64,000 nucleotides of DNA from Corella eumyota (GCA_963082875.1 OY720103.1:2232001-2296000), one strand, 5' to 3'; positions 38,151 through 50,000 are shown, numbered from the stretch's first letter. Notes: generated by a model from the sequence alone, not told the origin. A program made the numbers and translations.

Positions 38151-41100
38151 CATATAAACAATTTAAATTTTAGAAGTAGTAGTGTGTACACATGCTAACG
38201 GGTAATGCAATTTGTTTGCTTTAAACCTCATAATTTTTACCTTTGTATCATACTCGTCGTCAGTGATACGTAGTGAGACACCAAGTGATTCTGCATCCGA
38301 GTATTCAAAATCGCTGTAATCTTCACAGACACTTGATGCTAGAAAAAAAACGTTTTTGAAATATGCCAATGACTTGGTTTTACCCAAAAATGACGAATAA
38401 ATTATTTTACATACCTCGGCTATTAGGGTTCGATGTAGAAACTTTTTGAGCATTTCTTTTTCTTTTTGTCTTTTTCAACAACTGATGGCTCGGTCCAATA
38501 ATCTTGGCCTTACTTACAACAGTTTTAGGAGGAACAGTATTTTTTGTATCCTCTCTTGGTTTTCGTGGCGTATCTAAACAAGTTGCCTGTTGTTAATTAT
38601 TAGCATTTACAAATTTTAACTAAAAATTTTAATGCGACAACTTTTTTTAGTTACATATCTAGTGAAAAATTAAGTAAAAACGTCAATTAAATAATAATAA
38701 TAATAATAAAAGTTGTGTGAAATTATGCACAATGAATGTTGTTTAATACATGCAGCCAATGATGAAATTAGTTACTGAATTACAGTGAAAACGATTAAAC
38801 AAAACATGCAAAGTGAATATTACAATTACTTGTCTGTTATTATGTTGATTATTAAAAATGCTTATATAATTATTACACTAACTAATTACAGGCTACAGCA
38901 GTTAATTAATAAAATAAAACTCCAAGCATTAAATAGGAATTTTCTATAAAATCTTGAACCGCATCAACACTTGATAAATTAACTTTATGCTTAAATTAAT
39001 AACAATTGAAGCTACAGAACAAAAGGCTACAAAACACAAAATCAAATGACCAATAAGCTATGTCAGTAATTAAACTAAAGCCATACAAATTAGTAAAGTA
39101 AGAACCATTATAAATATCAAACAAGACCGTCTGACATATTTTTCAATCAAATCTTGTATAATCAATTGAGTTATTTTTTGCTTTAGATTAAGGATTATAT
39201 ATACAAGGCACATTCAACGAAACTTCACCTTCAAAAACACTGTCAAAATTTGGCGATAACTCAGGCTTTTCGACTGTTTTAGCAACAATTCTTTCAATAA
39301 CTATTTTTCCTGCACGTTTGAAATCTAAAAATTGTGATGTTTTGTATTATGTACTTGGTGTAGACATAATGTGCTAAACCTTGAACACATTTCAGAGTCT
39401 TTAAAACTTTGATCAAGATTCTAAAAATGTTTCTTGAATTACTTATTAATTAAATTTTATCACCTTTGTCGGGAGTGCGATTACGGGAAGAAAATTCCTT
39501 AAGACGACCATCTATATTTAATAACAAAAGGCTTAAATTGCTTTTCTTACAACATTCTAACTAGTTATAACTGAATAGAGTATATTAAACAGTTTTTAAA
39601 TTAACCCATATTTTTCTTTATATATATAATTCACCTAGAGACAACAAAGAAGCCAATGCGGAAACAGACGCAGATTTTAATTTGGGCATAGACTTTTGTT
39701 CAAATTTTTCTTCTTGGACTTTTTTGGGAACAACTTCAGCTTCTATCACCTTGGCAACCAAGTCTCTCCAGTCTTGCTTAACTTGTGATGGTTTTTTATT
39801 ACCTTAAAGATGTTCAGAATTCTAATTATTTATCTCACAACATTTTTAATTAGCGGTTGTTGCAAAAAAGCGGTATTCGCCAACACCTTAGTTATTTAAT
39901 AAAGCGCATTGCTGTACTAAAATTTGTAGTTAGACCAATTAATTAGCCTGTATTTTGGAGACATGCGTACTTCACAATTTGTCTTAATTTAACAATAAAC
40001 GAAAACACTTCAACTTGACTTGACCACAAACGAATTTCTTTTACATAAGCCAGGCAAAACAACAGCCAAATATTTCATTATACAACAAAACACCACGGCG
40101 CTATAACCTTTTGGCGGAGTCAATACGATTTTTCGAGAGCTAATATTATGATTCTGAACCAGGCTAATATCAACTCTTTCAGTTTGTACAAAGTAGTCTT
40201 GCTTTACGTTATTAAAAATTTGTTCCTTTTGTGCTTTAGTCAGAGCTGGATTAACAGGCCTATAACCTGGTAGGTCTAAATAAGAAATAAACATAAACAA
40301 AAATACCAACATGTGGCAAAATAGTCAACACAACTTTAAATTATATAGTTGAAGCTCCTAATATAATATCCTTCTAACTTAAAACAAAGTGCCATAATGG
40401 TGCACAAGTGATTCTATAATAAAAGTAATGTTGTTACATGTTCATGTGAAAAAAATGAAAACAAAATTTTGATTTGGTGTTATGGTTGTTTTCAAATTAA
40501 CCAGCAACAAAAAGTAAAATGGGGTTAGGTTAAAACCAAAAATTGAAAATATTGGTTAATAAAAAACACTTCGAACACCACCCTACCTTTCCACGGTGCC
40601 TTTTCACCATACATTTGACCAGTGTTGCTTGGTTTGGTTAGTGGTTCGGACAAGACACCACTTCGGTTGGTGTTTCGTTTAACTGGTTCCCTGGTTTTAA
40701 CATCCCATGGTTTATTGGCAACCGGTTTTAAATCCCTGGAATAAATATGAGATGGAGAATTCTGGTGGTCATCGCTCAAAATATTTAAAGTTCCTTCATC
40801 AGTCGTCATCCCTGTCTCTGATGATCCGGTGGATGAGGAGAGATGGGAGGAGTTGTCATCCTTGCCGCTCTTAAGATGAGCCAATCTGGGAGAGGATTGG
40901 GGGAAAGGTTTAGAGGCACGAGATGTTGCAGCAGGAGAAGTTAGAGCAAAATATCTGAAGATATATTGTCAAAATATTTAAACTTTCTTATTTACTGGTG
41001 AAACACAATAAATAACAAATTGCGATACCTTCCTGCAGGAACAGAACCGGGTTTAGTTGGCACTGTAGCGGTTGTAATTGTCAGATTTTTCTTCAGCGAA

Positions 41101-44100
41101 TCTGGAGTAACGTCTACTTCCTTACTCTCAAACTTGGGTCGATTGTTGTAGGATCTTTGTGGGCTTCGTTGTGATGTGCTAAAATTAGAATGATTATTAC
41201 ATCACAACAGTTTATGTATAAGTATGTACTATACCTACCTAGTTAGTAAATTATTTTTAAAATATTTAGAAATTATTTTACGAGGTGTTTGTTGAATTGC
41301 TGCTGGCGGGTGATGAGTATGGTGAATATTTGGTCTTTGGTGGTACACTGGCTGGTCTTTTTCGATCGATTAATGGTACTTTATCTGGATGAGTCTAAAT
41401 ACACAAAAGAAATAATAAAAATAATATTAAAACTATTTCAAATAGTTCTGAGTATTAAACAATTTTATCATCTATAATTTTCATTTCTAAATAAAGGTGT
41501 AAGAGCTACACTCCTTTATGTAAATATATAAACGAAAGATAGTTTTATTTGCATTGGCATTTTTACTTCAATTCAAATTGCTATTTGCATAACTTAAGCA
41601 TAAATTCTAAAAACTTTTTTTAAATTCTAAGAAAAAACTTTTAAATATTATAATTTACTTTGGAAATTTCGTGCTCTGGTGTGGTTTCAAAAAATCCAAT
41701 TAAGCTTGAAACAGGTTGAACGTTATTATCATCCACTCTCTTTGCTTTAAACTTTCTTGGTGGAGACATACTTCTCGATCTAAACAAGATTTATGTAAAT
41801 ATTTACATTTTAAAATATTTTTTCTTTGATAATATAAACGTGATTCTTTTTCGTATGGACATATTTTGGTAAAAGTGTCGTTGACAACATTAAGGCAATA
41901 TGCAGTTTGCTTAATAAGTCACTGTAAAAGTCAAACAAGCTTCACGATAATTATTAAATGTTTAACATTTTTAAAAGTTAAACTCTAAACCCTAATTTAT
42001 GATTTTTAAATATTTTTTTTTGGCAAATTTTTGCTATTATATTTATTACGCAAAAATATAATTAGTGTGTACTGACAATCGTACATAAACGACTTTACAA
42101 TCAAAAAAAATTATAAGCAAGCATACACTCATTTTTTTAAGAAACCTGTTCTTTTTGTTGTAAGCCATTGCTCGGTTGGGAGACATGCTTCTGGAACGAT
42201 TATCTTTTCTTGGAAGAGTTTGAGATCTTTCATGTGACGTCCGAGATCGTGGAGATCTCATATGAAGTGTAGAAGACTTCGGTTGGGATGCCTTGATCTC
42301 AGATGGCTAAATTGTGATTTAAAATTTACTTAGACCAAAAAATTTATTAGATTTAAGTTCATAACGACCTTCAAATGTAATAAACAAACAAGCGTTTTAA
42401 TAAATAAACAAACAAAAATATATTTTTAACCAGTTTTCAAGTTAAACCTATCATGATATATATTAGACTTAATTTTAATAGTTAAATGCGTTGTAAAAAC
42501 TTTTATAAACTACCACCCATTACTTAGTAATTAGTAATAAATAATTTACGAATATATTCCCTACGTATCAAGATAACAACATACTAAAATTTATGAAATT
42601 TATGCATACAAAAACAAAAATGGATGAAACCTAATGGTTTACAAGACAGTGGAAGAAACAATGCCAATAATAATATGTTTCAAAATTAAATATATTCGAG
42701 CAATGATAACATATACTTACTTTTACAAGTTGTTCGCTATGTGGATTCACACGACCAGGCTGTCTGTTAAGAGGCGGTGTTGAATTAACAGAGCTGACAG
42801 GCTGATGGTTTACTGTCCTTGGTCTGTGATAAGTGTTTGGAGAGTGATAAGGCTCATTTGAAGCCTTGTAGTTGGAATTTTTGTAATCTTTAGGTTGTCC
42901 AGACCGTCTTGGTGGGGCAACTGGCGTTGGAGATGGCGAATCTAAAAATATTTCAAGTTATGCTATTTAATATCTTAACAATGTTATCAACAAATAAGGC
43001 AATGTTATCAACAAAATATACTTTATGATTCTCCAAAAAATTTAAACTGTGAAGTACAACAAAATTAAAAAGGGTATTAAGAGAGTTTATTCAAGTTGTT
43101 TTATGAGTTCTTTTTACTTGTAAAAAAAAAAAAAAAAAACTTTTTACTTGAAAAAAAAATTAAATAAAAAAATAAAAATAAAACTGTTTAACAAATAAGG
43201 CAAAAAAACGAACAACACGCTTTTTGGTAAATAGTAGATTTGACATTACGTTGTTTAAACCTTTAAACGCATATATCACCATCCAAATATTTATTATGCA
43301 AGAACCGTAAAATAAACAAAAATTCAGCTAAAGTAAAACAGTGAAGCGCAAAATACAAAGATTTAAAAGTTTTAACTAAAAACTAAAAATATAAATAGAT
43401 TACTTTACCACATTCAGGAAATAGTCTAGAAAATAGGAAATTGTATAACAACTTAATAGCTTGTTTGGTAACTTTATAGAATGTCATTTGGGAGTTACGT
43501 GAAGTAGACATTGGGGATTTATACATTACAAAAGAAATGACAAAAGAAATTACTAAACTGACAGTTTATAATAAACGTTAATTACAAAAACCAAACCAGC
43601 AATTTTTATAATCAAAAATCTCATATAAATTTCTTAAACAAATATATAAGTTTAATTTTTTTATTTATTTACTAAATTTTTAATTATTTTTGCAGGTGCA
43701 AACACAATTTTCAAACTTTTTTTTAATTAAATAATTTGAAACTTATTCAAAAGTTTATAAATATTTATAAAAAAAATTTTATTAAATAATGTTTTGGTAA
43801 ACCTGTTTGAGTGTGGCCATTTGTTACAACTTCTTGATCGGAGGAATTGTCGCTCTCAGCAGGATCAGGTGCTGCCACCATGTGGCGGTGGTTCTCTTTG
43901 TCTTCAAGTATAACGAATGGATGACCTAAAAAATTAAAGTTTATAAAAACAAAATAAAAAATATGTAGCAAGCAAAATTATGGTATCCTTACTTAAGTAA
44001 TACTATATATTTATTATTAAAATATTATTATTATTTATAGTAAAATATTTTTTTCTTCCAACCGAATTCGATTCACCTTTAATTCCTTTTATGCTGACCG

Positions 44101-45658
44101 CCACCCCATAATCACCCCCATTCGGTTTGTTATTTTGTGATTTCATCAAGCGAGAAGCTTTTGCTACCCCAGAGCCCAAAGAATAATATCCACGATCATT
44201 CCTTGGCTCCATCTTGGAAGGTTTACTCTGCTGCTGTGGTAGTTGAGCAGGAGAAGTGGCTCGCTTTTTAGACGGAGATGTAGGAGATAGTAACGTGCTT
44301 GGTTTGTTTTTTCGAGAGCTTGGTAAAGTGTTTGTATGGTAAGGTTGCCGGGTTAAGTTTCCAGGTAGAGAACTTCGGCCTGGAGGAGCTGAGTTAAACT
44401 GTTTAAAAAAAATTTTAAATAGAAAATTAAAAATCACAATATTTCATAGATTGAAAATTTTTATAAAAAATTTAAAATTAATTTAAAATTAAATTTAAAA
44501 AAATTTTTTTTTAAATATTTAAAGTTCATTAAATTGCAGCAAAACTAAAACAAAAATTATAAGTTTAAAAAAATCTAATTGTCATAAATATTAATCAAGT
44601 CGTAAAGCCCCTAGTGCTGTAGCAATCAATCAAACTAAAACAGCAAAAACCTGAACATTTTGACATGCACAAATTTTTACTTAAAAATAAAGCTACCTCC
44701 AGTTCTTTTTTAAATTCAAAAAAAATTTAAATTCATGCAATAAAAAATTTTTTAACATTTTTTACAACTTTGTAATAAAATATATAGCCCATCACATAAA
44801 ATATATTATAGGCCTATTAAAAAATAAAATTATTTAAAAATAAAAAGGCTACTGCATACCACTACCAATCAGAGTCAAATCAGGCACCAATTATTTAAAA
44901 GTAACTGCTTATATTTTATGTCTACTCTAACAGCAAACCATGCAAATCTATCACTAGAAGAAAGCTCTTGTTAGTCAAAAAATTACTAAAAGCTAAGCAT
45001 TTCAAAATGATTAGTATGTTTTAGTAAAAGCGTAAGTAGAAAATAGTTTAAGGTTTTGCAAAGGTACTTAGCAATGCATACATTCTAGATGTAAGTCTTT
45101 TATTATTACTGTAGTTTCCCCTCGAAAACAATCTGCAAAAATATTTAGTTAAAGTAGAAACACGATGATGTTAAGTTAAAATTTGTGAATTTAATTTTTA
45201 ATTTATAAATCAGGACCTAAAAAATAGTTTAAATATAAATGTTAGGCTGTACCATGCAAACCAGTTTTCTCTAAATTTACTAATAAATTTAAGAGTCATG
45301 CATTTTCACATTTAGAAAAAGTTTTTAATTAAATTTTATGTAACATTACACTAACATAATAGAGTCTATAAAAAATCTAAACCAAAAATGACTACTTAGA
45401 CATACTAACAGATAATATTGTATAAAATATAAAAAATAATATATATAACAATTGTTTTACTAAATTTAATTAAATTCAAATTTAAATTTCCCCCTAAATT
45501 ATTTTATTTAACTTTTCATATAAAAATAGAATATAATTAAATTAATATTTTAATAAATTTTTTTACAAACTTACAGATAAAGTAGAAGAAGGAGGGGAAG
45601 TGGTATCACTTATTCTTTCAAAAACCAACCCAGGAATTAACTCAATCGTATCCATCAT
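11212..45658 (-). CDS. CGN: Cingulin/paracingulin ortholog, giant form (2429 aa, 51 coding exons)
   Basis: Scaffold of apical junctions that links ZO-1 and actomyosin. The N-terminal head holds a ZO-1-interaction motif at about residues 122-142 (YGVAVSIKGIKGHPFVILED; vertebrate cingulin has YGVAVRVQGIAGQPFVVL). A Ser/Pro/Arg-rich head follows to about residue 850, then a coiled-coil rod to about 2410, then a short tail ending GNLFTPV. The last exons (49-50) align with the conserved end of the cingulin rod (LREILIQAEDE..., LAIRLQSLKQQLQDAE...). Exons 1-17: 45658-45575, 44398-44077, 43925-43803, 42941-42721, 42306-42146, 41779-41659, 41394-41282, 41178-41029, 40954-40587, 40275-40108, 39802-39635, 39511-39464, 39324-39229, 38573-38415, 38338-38241, 38022-37964, 37208-37112. 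Rod exons lie at 36776-28011 and 15128-11212. All 51 join in phase (7290 nt). Vertebrate cingulin is about 1200 residues, so the rod is roughly doubled. The start uses the first in-frame ATG of an ATGATG pair. Confidence 0.9.
15129..20450. other. Intron 43 of cingulin, 5.3-kb part upstream of the nested gene
   Basis: No exon is supported here on either strand. Two stretches are less AT-rich and richer in CpG than their surroundings: about 16370-17030 and 18720-19330. They contain TGACGTCA at 16398, 16822, 18915, 19098 and 19136. These are candidate regulatory DNA for the plus-strand gene that starts at 20520. Short open frames at 16501-16738 have no homology that I recognise. Confidence 0.45.
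20455..20490 (+). promoter_or_regulatory. TATA-type core promoter of the neuregulin-like gene
   Basis: TATAAATA at 20455-20462 sits in a CG-rich context (ATTGCGCGCGAG upstream, CAGCGCAGC downstream). The distance of about 60 bp to the ATG at 20520 allows a short 5' leader starting near 20485. Confidence 0.6.
20520..22665 (+). CDS. Neuregulin-like Ig-EGF transmembrane growth factor precursor (454 aa)
   Basis: Likely a membrane-anchored ErbB-receptor ligand. Two coding exons, 20520-20710 and 21492-22665, joined in phase 2 (AG|G, Arg64), total 1365 nt. A signal peptide covers residues 1 to about 21. A single C2-type Ig domain spans about 150-247 (Cys171, Trp184, Cys228 with GKYTC). One EGF domain at 258-293 has six Cys (CKEQTYCLNGGTC... 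CMCPPGYEGARC), close to the neuregulin-1 EGF pattern. A hydrophobic segment follows at about 324-344 and then a basic stop-transfer (RALRKKLSK). The cytoplasmic tail is about 110 residues and Ser/Thr-rich, much shorter than in vertebrate NRG1. The whole gene lies inside a cingulin intron in opposite orientation. A possible AATAAA is at about 23081. Other Ig-EGF proteins are possible, but the domain order fits neuregulin best. Confidence 0.85.
22666..23994. other. 3' flank of the neuregulin-like gene, then a CpG-richer island
   Basis: The first 400 bp should contain the 3' UTR (AATAAA near 23081). 23540-23965 is clearly less AT-rich than its surroundings, with TGACGTCA at 23848 and 23957 and a GGCGCACGTGCACG stretch. 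No coding segment was found. Confidence 0.45.
23995..25794 (+). repeat. Recent tandem duplication, 910-bp period
   Basis: Copy 1 is 23995-24904 and copy 2 is 24905-25794. Over about 890 bp I found a single difference (GTCAGGTAG at about 24755 versus GTCCGGTAG at about 25665). Copy 1 ends with an extra 20-bp word (24885-24904) that repeats the first bases of the unit, so this word occurs three times. The unit is non-coding. Confidence 0.95.
25795..28010. other. Intron 43 of cingulin, remaining part
   Basis: AT-rich, with no supported exon. Only the tRNA-like relic at 27872-27940 stands out. The exon 43 donor of cingulin is at its right edge. Confidence 0.5.
27872..27940 (-). repeat. tRNA-like Pol III repeat
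   Basis: The minus strand runs GTCCGGTAGTGTGGCG to GGTTCGAGCCGGAC. Box A (TGGCGAACCGG) and box B (GGTTCGAGCC) both match their consensus well, and the ends are complementary (GTCCGG/CCGGAC). The anticodon arm pairs poorly and the T arm overlaps the acceptor strand, so this is a tRNA-derived repeat or pseudogene. GTTA flanks it on both sides as a possible short target duplication. Confidence 0.6.
28011..36776 (-). CDS. CGN: Cingulin rod exons 18-43, modular coiled coil
   Basis: Exons on the minus strand: 36776-36669, 36597-36428, 36357-36210, 36049-35945, 35821-35714, 35644-35459, 35317-35180, 35000-34893, 34788-34678, 34302-34198, 33971-33825, 33183-33010, 32912-32751, 32648-32496, 32208-32044, 31666-31499, 31384-31217, 31150-30983, 30870-30703, 30616-30458, 30386-30219, 30067-29900, 29605-29576 (10-residue microexon), 28944-28777, 28693-28535, 28160-28011. 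All but one junction are phase 0. Seven exons here are exactly 168 nt (56 residues, eight heptads). Several end in a similar motif (LKEKEKALSKAEEKIDKLE, LKEKEKELKDAEKKYDKLN), pointing to exon duplication. Exon 23 carries a run of eight Ser between coiled-coil segments. Confidence 0.88.
28218..28437 (+). mobile_element. tRNA-derived SINE, 5'-truncated
   Basis: Begins at CCCACTGCTCTCATGCTGTAG and continues to GAGGATAAAGATAAATC. The box A part is missing. It lies in cingulin intron 42, antisense to the gene. Confidence 0.88.
31700..31968 (-). mobile_element. tRNA-derived SINE, full length
   Basis: The minus strand runs from GGCAGCGTGGTGTAGCGG through box B GGGTTCAATTCCC to the GATAAAGATATATATGC tail. 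A short deletion is seen in the CAGCACTTAATC region. It sits in cingulin intron 32 in the sense orientation of the gene. Confidence 0.9.
32299..32400. mobile_element. 102-bp MITE-like element in a cingulin intron
   Basis: The ends GTATGTTGTC (32299-32308) and GACAACATAC (32391-32400) are exact inverted repeats. The inner 16 bp continue as an imperfect repeat (AACAAAAC versus GTTTTGTC), giving termini of about 26 bp. No coding capacity and no certain target duplication. Confidence 0.55.
33200..33430. repeat. Low-complexity T/A tract
   Basis: Irregular repeats of a poly-T run plus AATATT fill about 200 bp of cingulin intron 28. Confidence 0.85.
34374..34658 (-). mobile_element. tRNA-derived SINE, full length
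   Basis: The minus strand starts GGCAGCGTGGTGTAGTGCTAA, has a box-B match GGGTTCAATCTCC, the common body, and ends in a GATAAAGATATATAC tail. It lies 20 bp from the exon 26 donor of cingulin (34678). Confidence 0.92.
37414..37457 (-). CDS. CGN: Possible alternative first exon of cingulin (head-less isoform)
   Basis: Within intron 16 an ATG at 37457 opens MSNEKAKLALFLNG and ends at a TG|GTAATC donor in phase 2, exactly the phase that exon 17 needs. Three CCAAT/ATTGG words lie upstream at about 37605-37700. A transcript from here would skip the whole head with its ZO-1 motif and keep only exon 17 and the rod. This is inference from sequence signals only. Confidence 0.4.
38110..38155. repeat. 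(CA)n(TA)n microsatellite
   Basis: A run of about eight CA units is followed by about ten TA units, in cingulin intron 15. Confidence 0.9.
43803..44398 (-). other. CGN: Exons encoding the ZO-1-interaction motif
   Basis: Exon 2 (44398-44077) ends in GGDYGVAVSIKGIK and exon 3 (43925-43803) begins GHPFVILEDKENH. The codon for the central Gly is split between them. This motif is the clearest family marker of cingulin and paracingulin heads. An in-frame Ser/Pro/Lys-rich stretch precedes it. Confidence 0.88.
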
Positions 45659-45680
45659 AACATTTTTCTATGATAAAATC
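45655..45680 (-). promoter_or_regulatory. Cingulin start region with minimal uORF and possible trans-splice acceptor
   Basis: The minus strand reads ATCATAG|AAAAATGTTATGATGG. An ATG-TTA-TGA minimal uORF overlaps the ATGATG start pair. The preceding TTTTATCATAG could serve as an acceptor for a spliced leader, which ascidians are known to use. This is speculative. Confidence 0.3.
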
Positions 45681-46664
45681 CAAACTAAGTAATCCGAGTG
45701 ATGCTTTACACTTTACAATTCTTAAAATAAAACTTACTAAAAACTGTCAAATTTACAAAAAAAAATCATATTTAAAAATTACATATAAAGTATGTTATAA
45801 ACGTTTTCGTTGTTGCAAATTTGAAAAAAAATTTTTATAAAAAAACAAATGGTTTTTATTTGCCTACAATAACATTAAGAGTTTGAAACGAAATAAAAAT
45901 ACATTCCTGTGCTATTTTGTTGTAGTTCAATTTAAATCGACCATTACAGTGAAAAGGTTTTGCACAAAATAACTACTCAACCATAGAAAACAAACTGCAA
46001 TAAAAACACTTCATCTTTTTTACAGCTTCAGCTAAAATCTTTGACATTTTTAAACTGATTTTAATCTCAATTTTAAAGCAACTATTCAGCACCTATTTTG
46101 TTTACAACTTTTTATTAATTTAAACAAAAAGTATATGTAACATAATTGTTTTTAACATATATATATCTCATGTTTTAATATGATGATCTAAAACTTTTTG
46201 CAATTTATAAAATTAGCAAAATTATTTTATTGCGTATTATAAAACGTAGCATTTGATTTATCTGATGGCAACGCAACAAAAATGTCGAAATAAAGAAGCG
46301 GTTGTACAATTCATGTTAACATGCCTGGGGCGGTAGAACTCTCATTTTGTGGCTTATTTATCTGCGTTGGATAAAAGTGGTATACACTTAATAAGCGCCC
46401 TTGCAAATACCGATCTAACAAAATGAGTTTGTTATAATATAAACGGCTACGAACGCTTTGGAAGCGTAGTAAAGCGATATGTACGTCCAAAAGCGAGGAG
46501 TTTTTGTTGTGTTTTGCTTTCTCTTGATAAATATTTGTAGAATTTCTCAAAGCTTTTGTTAAGGCTTTAAAATTTTAAACTTGAATAGCAACTTAACTTT
46601 TTCGTAAGCATCTTTAACGTAAACTTGCTTTTTAGTGCCTTTTATTTATAATCAGACAACAACA

Positions 46665-46795
46665 CTGTGATACAAATCGTTGTAGCGAAAAAGAAACTTA
46701 AACTTTTTACTTATACAGTTTTTTTTCTAACCCTGTGATACAAATCGTTGTAGCAAAAAGAAAAATTTTAGTTTTTACCTAAAAGGTATTTCTTC
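46665..46795 (+). repeat. Two-copy tandem duplication, 68-bp period
   Basis: CTGTGATACAAATCGTTGTAGC occurs at 46665 and again at 46733, each followed by a similar A/T-rich stretch ending in TTTTTAC. It lies directly before a SINE. Confidence 0.8.
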
Positions 46796-46811
46796 TTTTT
46801 TTAACCGAAAA

Positions 46812-47092
46812 ATGTATGGGTAAGAACACTTGCTACACCACCATGAAGTCGTAGGTTTAATTTCCACTGCTCTCATGCTGTAGCGCCCTAGATTAAGGCG
46901 TTATAAACGGTATTAACTCCTGCTGAGCCAGCACTTAATCAGCAGCATAACTACCGGGCAATTATAATCTCTATAATATCCCAGACTGCTAAAGGCAACT
47001 CGAGACTGGGTCGGAGTAACTGATGTTACTCTTTATTTAGGTCGAGCATTCGACCTTTCCACATCGAGGATAAAGATATATACATAAAAAAA
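46812..47092 (+). mobile_element. tRNA-derived SINE, near full length
   Basis: Starts GGGTAAGAACACTTGCTACACC, so the first bases of box A are lost. Contains AGGTTTAATTTCC (box B, degraded), the common body and the GATAAAGATATATACAT plus A-run tail. Confidence 0.88.
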
Positions 47093-50000
47093 AACTTCCA
47101 TTACCAAATAACTTTACGTCTCACTGAACTTTAGCAAAATAAAACTTTTTAATTTTACGGATGACGCAAAACGTTGGTCGTAAAACAAACTAATATAAAA
47201 CTAACTAGAGCGAAAACTTAATTTGTAAGTGATCACAGTGGGAAGTTTTACTAAAAAACAGCTTTAACACTGGTTTAAATGCGTACAACCTGATACACAA
47301 ACACTTTGTAAGCTAATACCTGAAATTGCAGTTGCACGAAGCGTTGCGTAAAGAAACAACAAGTCTATATAAGCTAATTAATTATACTCATAGCTTGATT
47401 TTTTATAATAACACATAACTCCTTAACAATCAAATAGGCAATTGACAGCTAAATCAGTCCATTTGATTTTACAATTGGTTGTAACAATGAACATTGAGTC
47501 AATAAAAATCGAGTCGCCATTGTCCAGCCAACAATTTTAACAATGAACTAATACGATCACAATCACACGGGCGCAATATTTAAAACACATTTTTTCATTA
47601 AACATTTAAACCTGATCGTGTACAAAATAAACAACTTTTAATTTAAAAAACCTATAAACAATAAAATAGCTTAAATATAATTGTGATATTCGTGGCAAAA
47701 ATTACAACCTACCTAATTCGGAATACCGTCAAGTTATTCTTTTTAGGCCAAAATGATATAATTTAAAAGATAATCATATATATTAAACTACTGTCCTGAA
47801 GGCTCATAAATTCAATTCGAGTCGAAATTTAAAAAAACTAAATAATCCAACCACAATATATTTTATTCTAAAACGTATACAAAAAACAAAACCTAACTTT
47901 AAATTCAATATGACCTATGCAAACAGCCTATATTAATAAAACAGGTAAATTATTTTAATACCAACAGGAATGTGAATTGAAAACTGCACTTACATTCCCT
48001 CAAGACAAACACGCGGTTTAAAAGGAATAGATTCAGTTAAGTTTGTTTATTTATGTGTATTAAAATGTTGGGAATTACTTTATAAATCCTAAAAATTAAA
48101 TTAAAATCCTGCAGGTATTTTAAACAATTTCTGTCAGCTTATAACCAATCAAAAATGTGTGATATATTTATAAGTATGTACCATATGGTTTGCCACTAAA
48201 TGAACAAACAAAAAATACAAAATTTTACGATTCGAAAATTCGAGTAGTGAAACATGAAGACACGGTCTGTTAAACTTTACGACAATCTTACGAATTCCGG
48301 AATGACGTCATCTCAAACTAGATCGCGCGATCGAAAACATGCGAAAAATGACGTCACTTTTGGTACATCAATTTTTAAAAAAATTTAATTTTTTTACAAA
48401 ATTTGAATCCTAAAAAGGTTGGCAATTTTAAAGCTTAGATTTTTGTTAATGAAATAAAACGAAACCACACACAAGGAAACAATAATATTTTACTTTGAAA
48501 TTTTCAATTTCAAACTAATATTGACATAACTTTATGCCTACGAATATAATGAAACGCGGTTTCTTTATCTTTACTTTTCGTTTCCTTTTGATCTCATTTG
48601 CGGTTTTCAGTTAATGATCTGATATAAAAAGAACTTTGTCGATACATAAAAAGGTAATAATTTATATTCCCTTCAAAAATACCAAATCCTGTTCACATTT
48701 TATGTTTAAACATATGCGAAATGCTAATTAGTGTGTTTTAAATGTATTCCCCGACATAATATAAGTACGTAAAATGCCTGTACTTTATTCAATACACATA
48801 TAACACTTAACACAAACGGCTACTCTATTAGTACACTTGTGTTAAATAATTATAAACGACATTTATGTATAAATACAAGAGTGAATAGTCTCGATTTCAA
48901 GTGGTGTATATTAACATATCAATCCATGTAAAAGCCGGAAAGATTAACTCTATACAACTACCGATCGCGGTTTAATTATATTTCATATATTTAAAAAAAT
49001 AATTATATTGTATTTTTAAAAATAAGAAAAAATATTTAAAACTTATAACTAATTTTTAACTAAATAAACTAATTATATTTCAATGCCAAACTGTCCTCTA
49101 CAAAAAATGATTAGTATGTTAATTGGGGTTCTTACAGACACGTTATTTTACGTTTAGAATTTTACATTAAGTTGAACAAAGAAAATAAACAATAACTTGC
49201 CAAACCCATTTACAAACTATAGCCAATGGTCAAGTAGGATCTAAAAAAGTTTAAGAGGAGATTAACTACTTATTCAATCTGTTCAAACTAATCCCAGTTT
49301 GTTGTAATCACTTGGAAAAAATAAAGCAATTTAACTTTAAAAAAAATCTTATATTTCATTTGCAATTTTACCTAACTTAATTTAACCAAATTCCAAAAAA
49401 AAAAAAATTAATAAAAAATGTAAAAATTAATTTAAGCAAATTCCCAAAAAAAAAAAATTAATAAAAAATGTAAATCCCATTTTTTTATACATTCTCAACC
49501 ATAAAATAGCAAACTAAACTGTTCTACAGAGAACATTGTAATAACTTCCATTAAATCATGTTGTCTAACTGGTGTTTTACTATTTGATGACCTCCCAATA
49601 GTTTAATCAATGATTAACCAGCTAAACGTTACAGCCAAGCCTTAATTCATACAGAATAACACACCCAACCCAAATATCCAAAAACCAATATTAATCTGCA
49701 TATTTATCTTAATATCGCATTCTAATAAATTTAAAACGAATAGACATTGCATAACTACAAAAATTTAATATAGAGTTAAATTTAATTAAAATTATTATTT
49801 AAAATATGTCTTCTTATTATCAAAATATTCCCAAAATTTTAGTCAAAATGCTAAATTATAATACACGTCTACGTTACAGCCAATTATAAATCTTTCAAAT
49901 TGTTTAAAGTATCGTAGAAGCGCTAGCCTTTGCTTATTAGTATTTTTGTAACAGTTCTATTACCTAATAGATAAAATACAATTGTCCATTGTCAGGCAAT

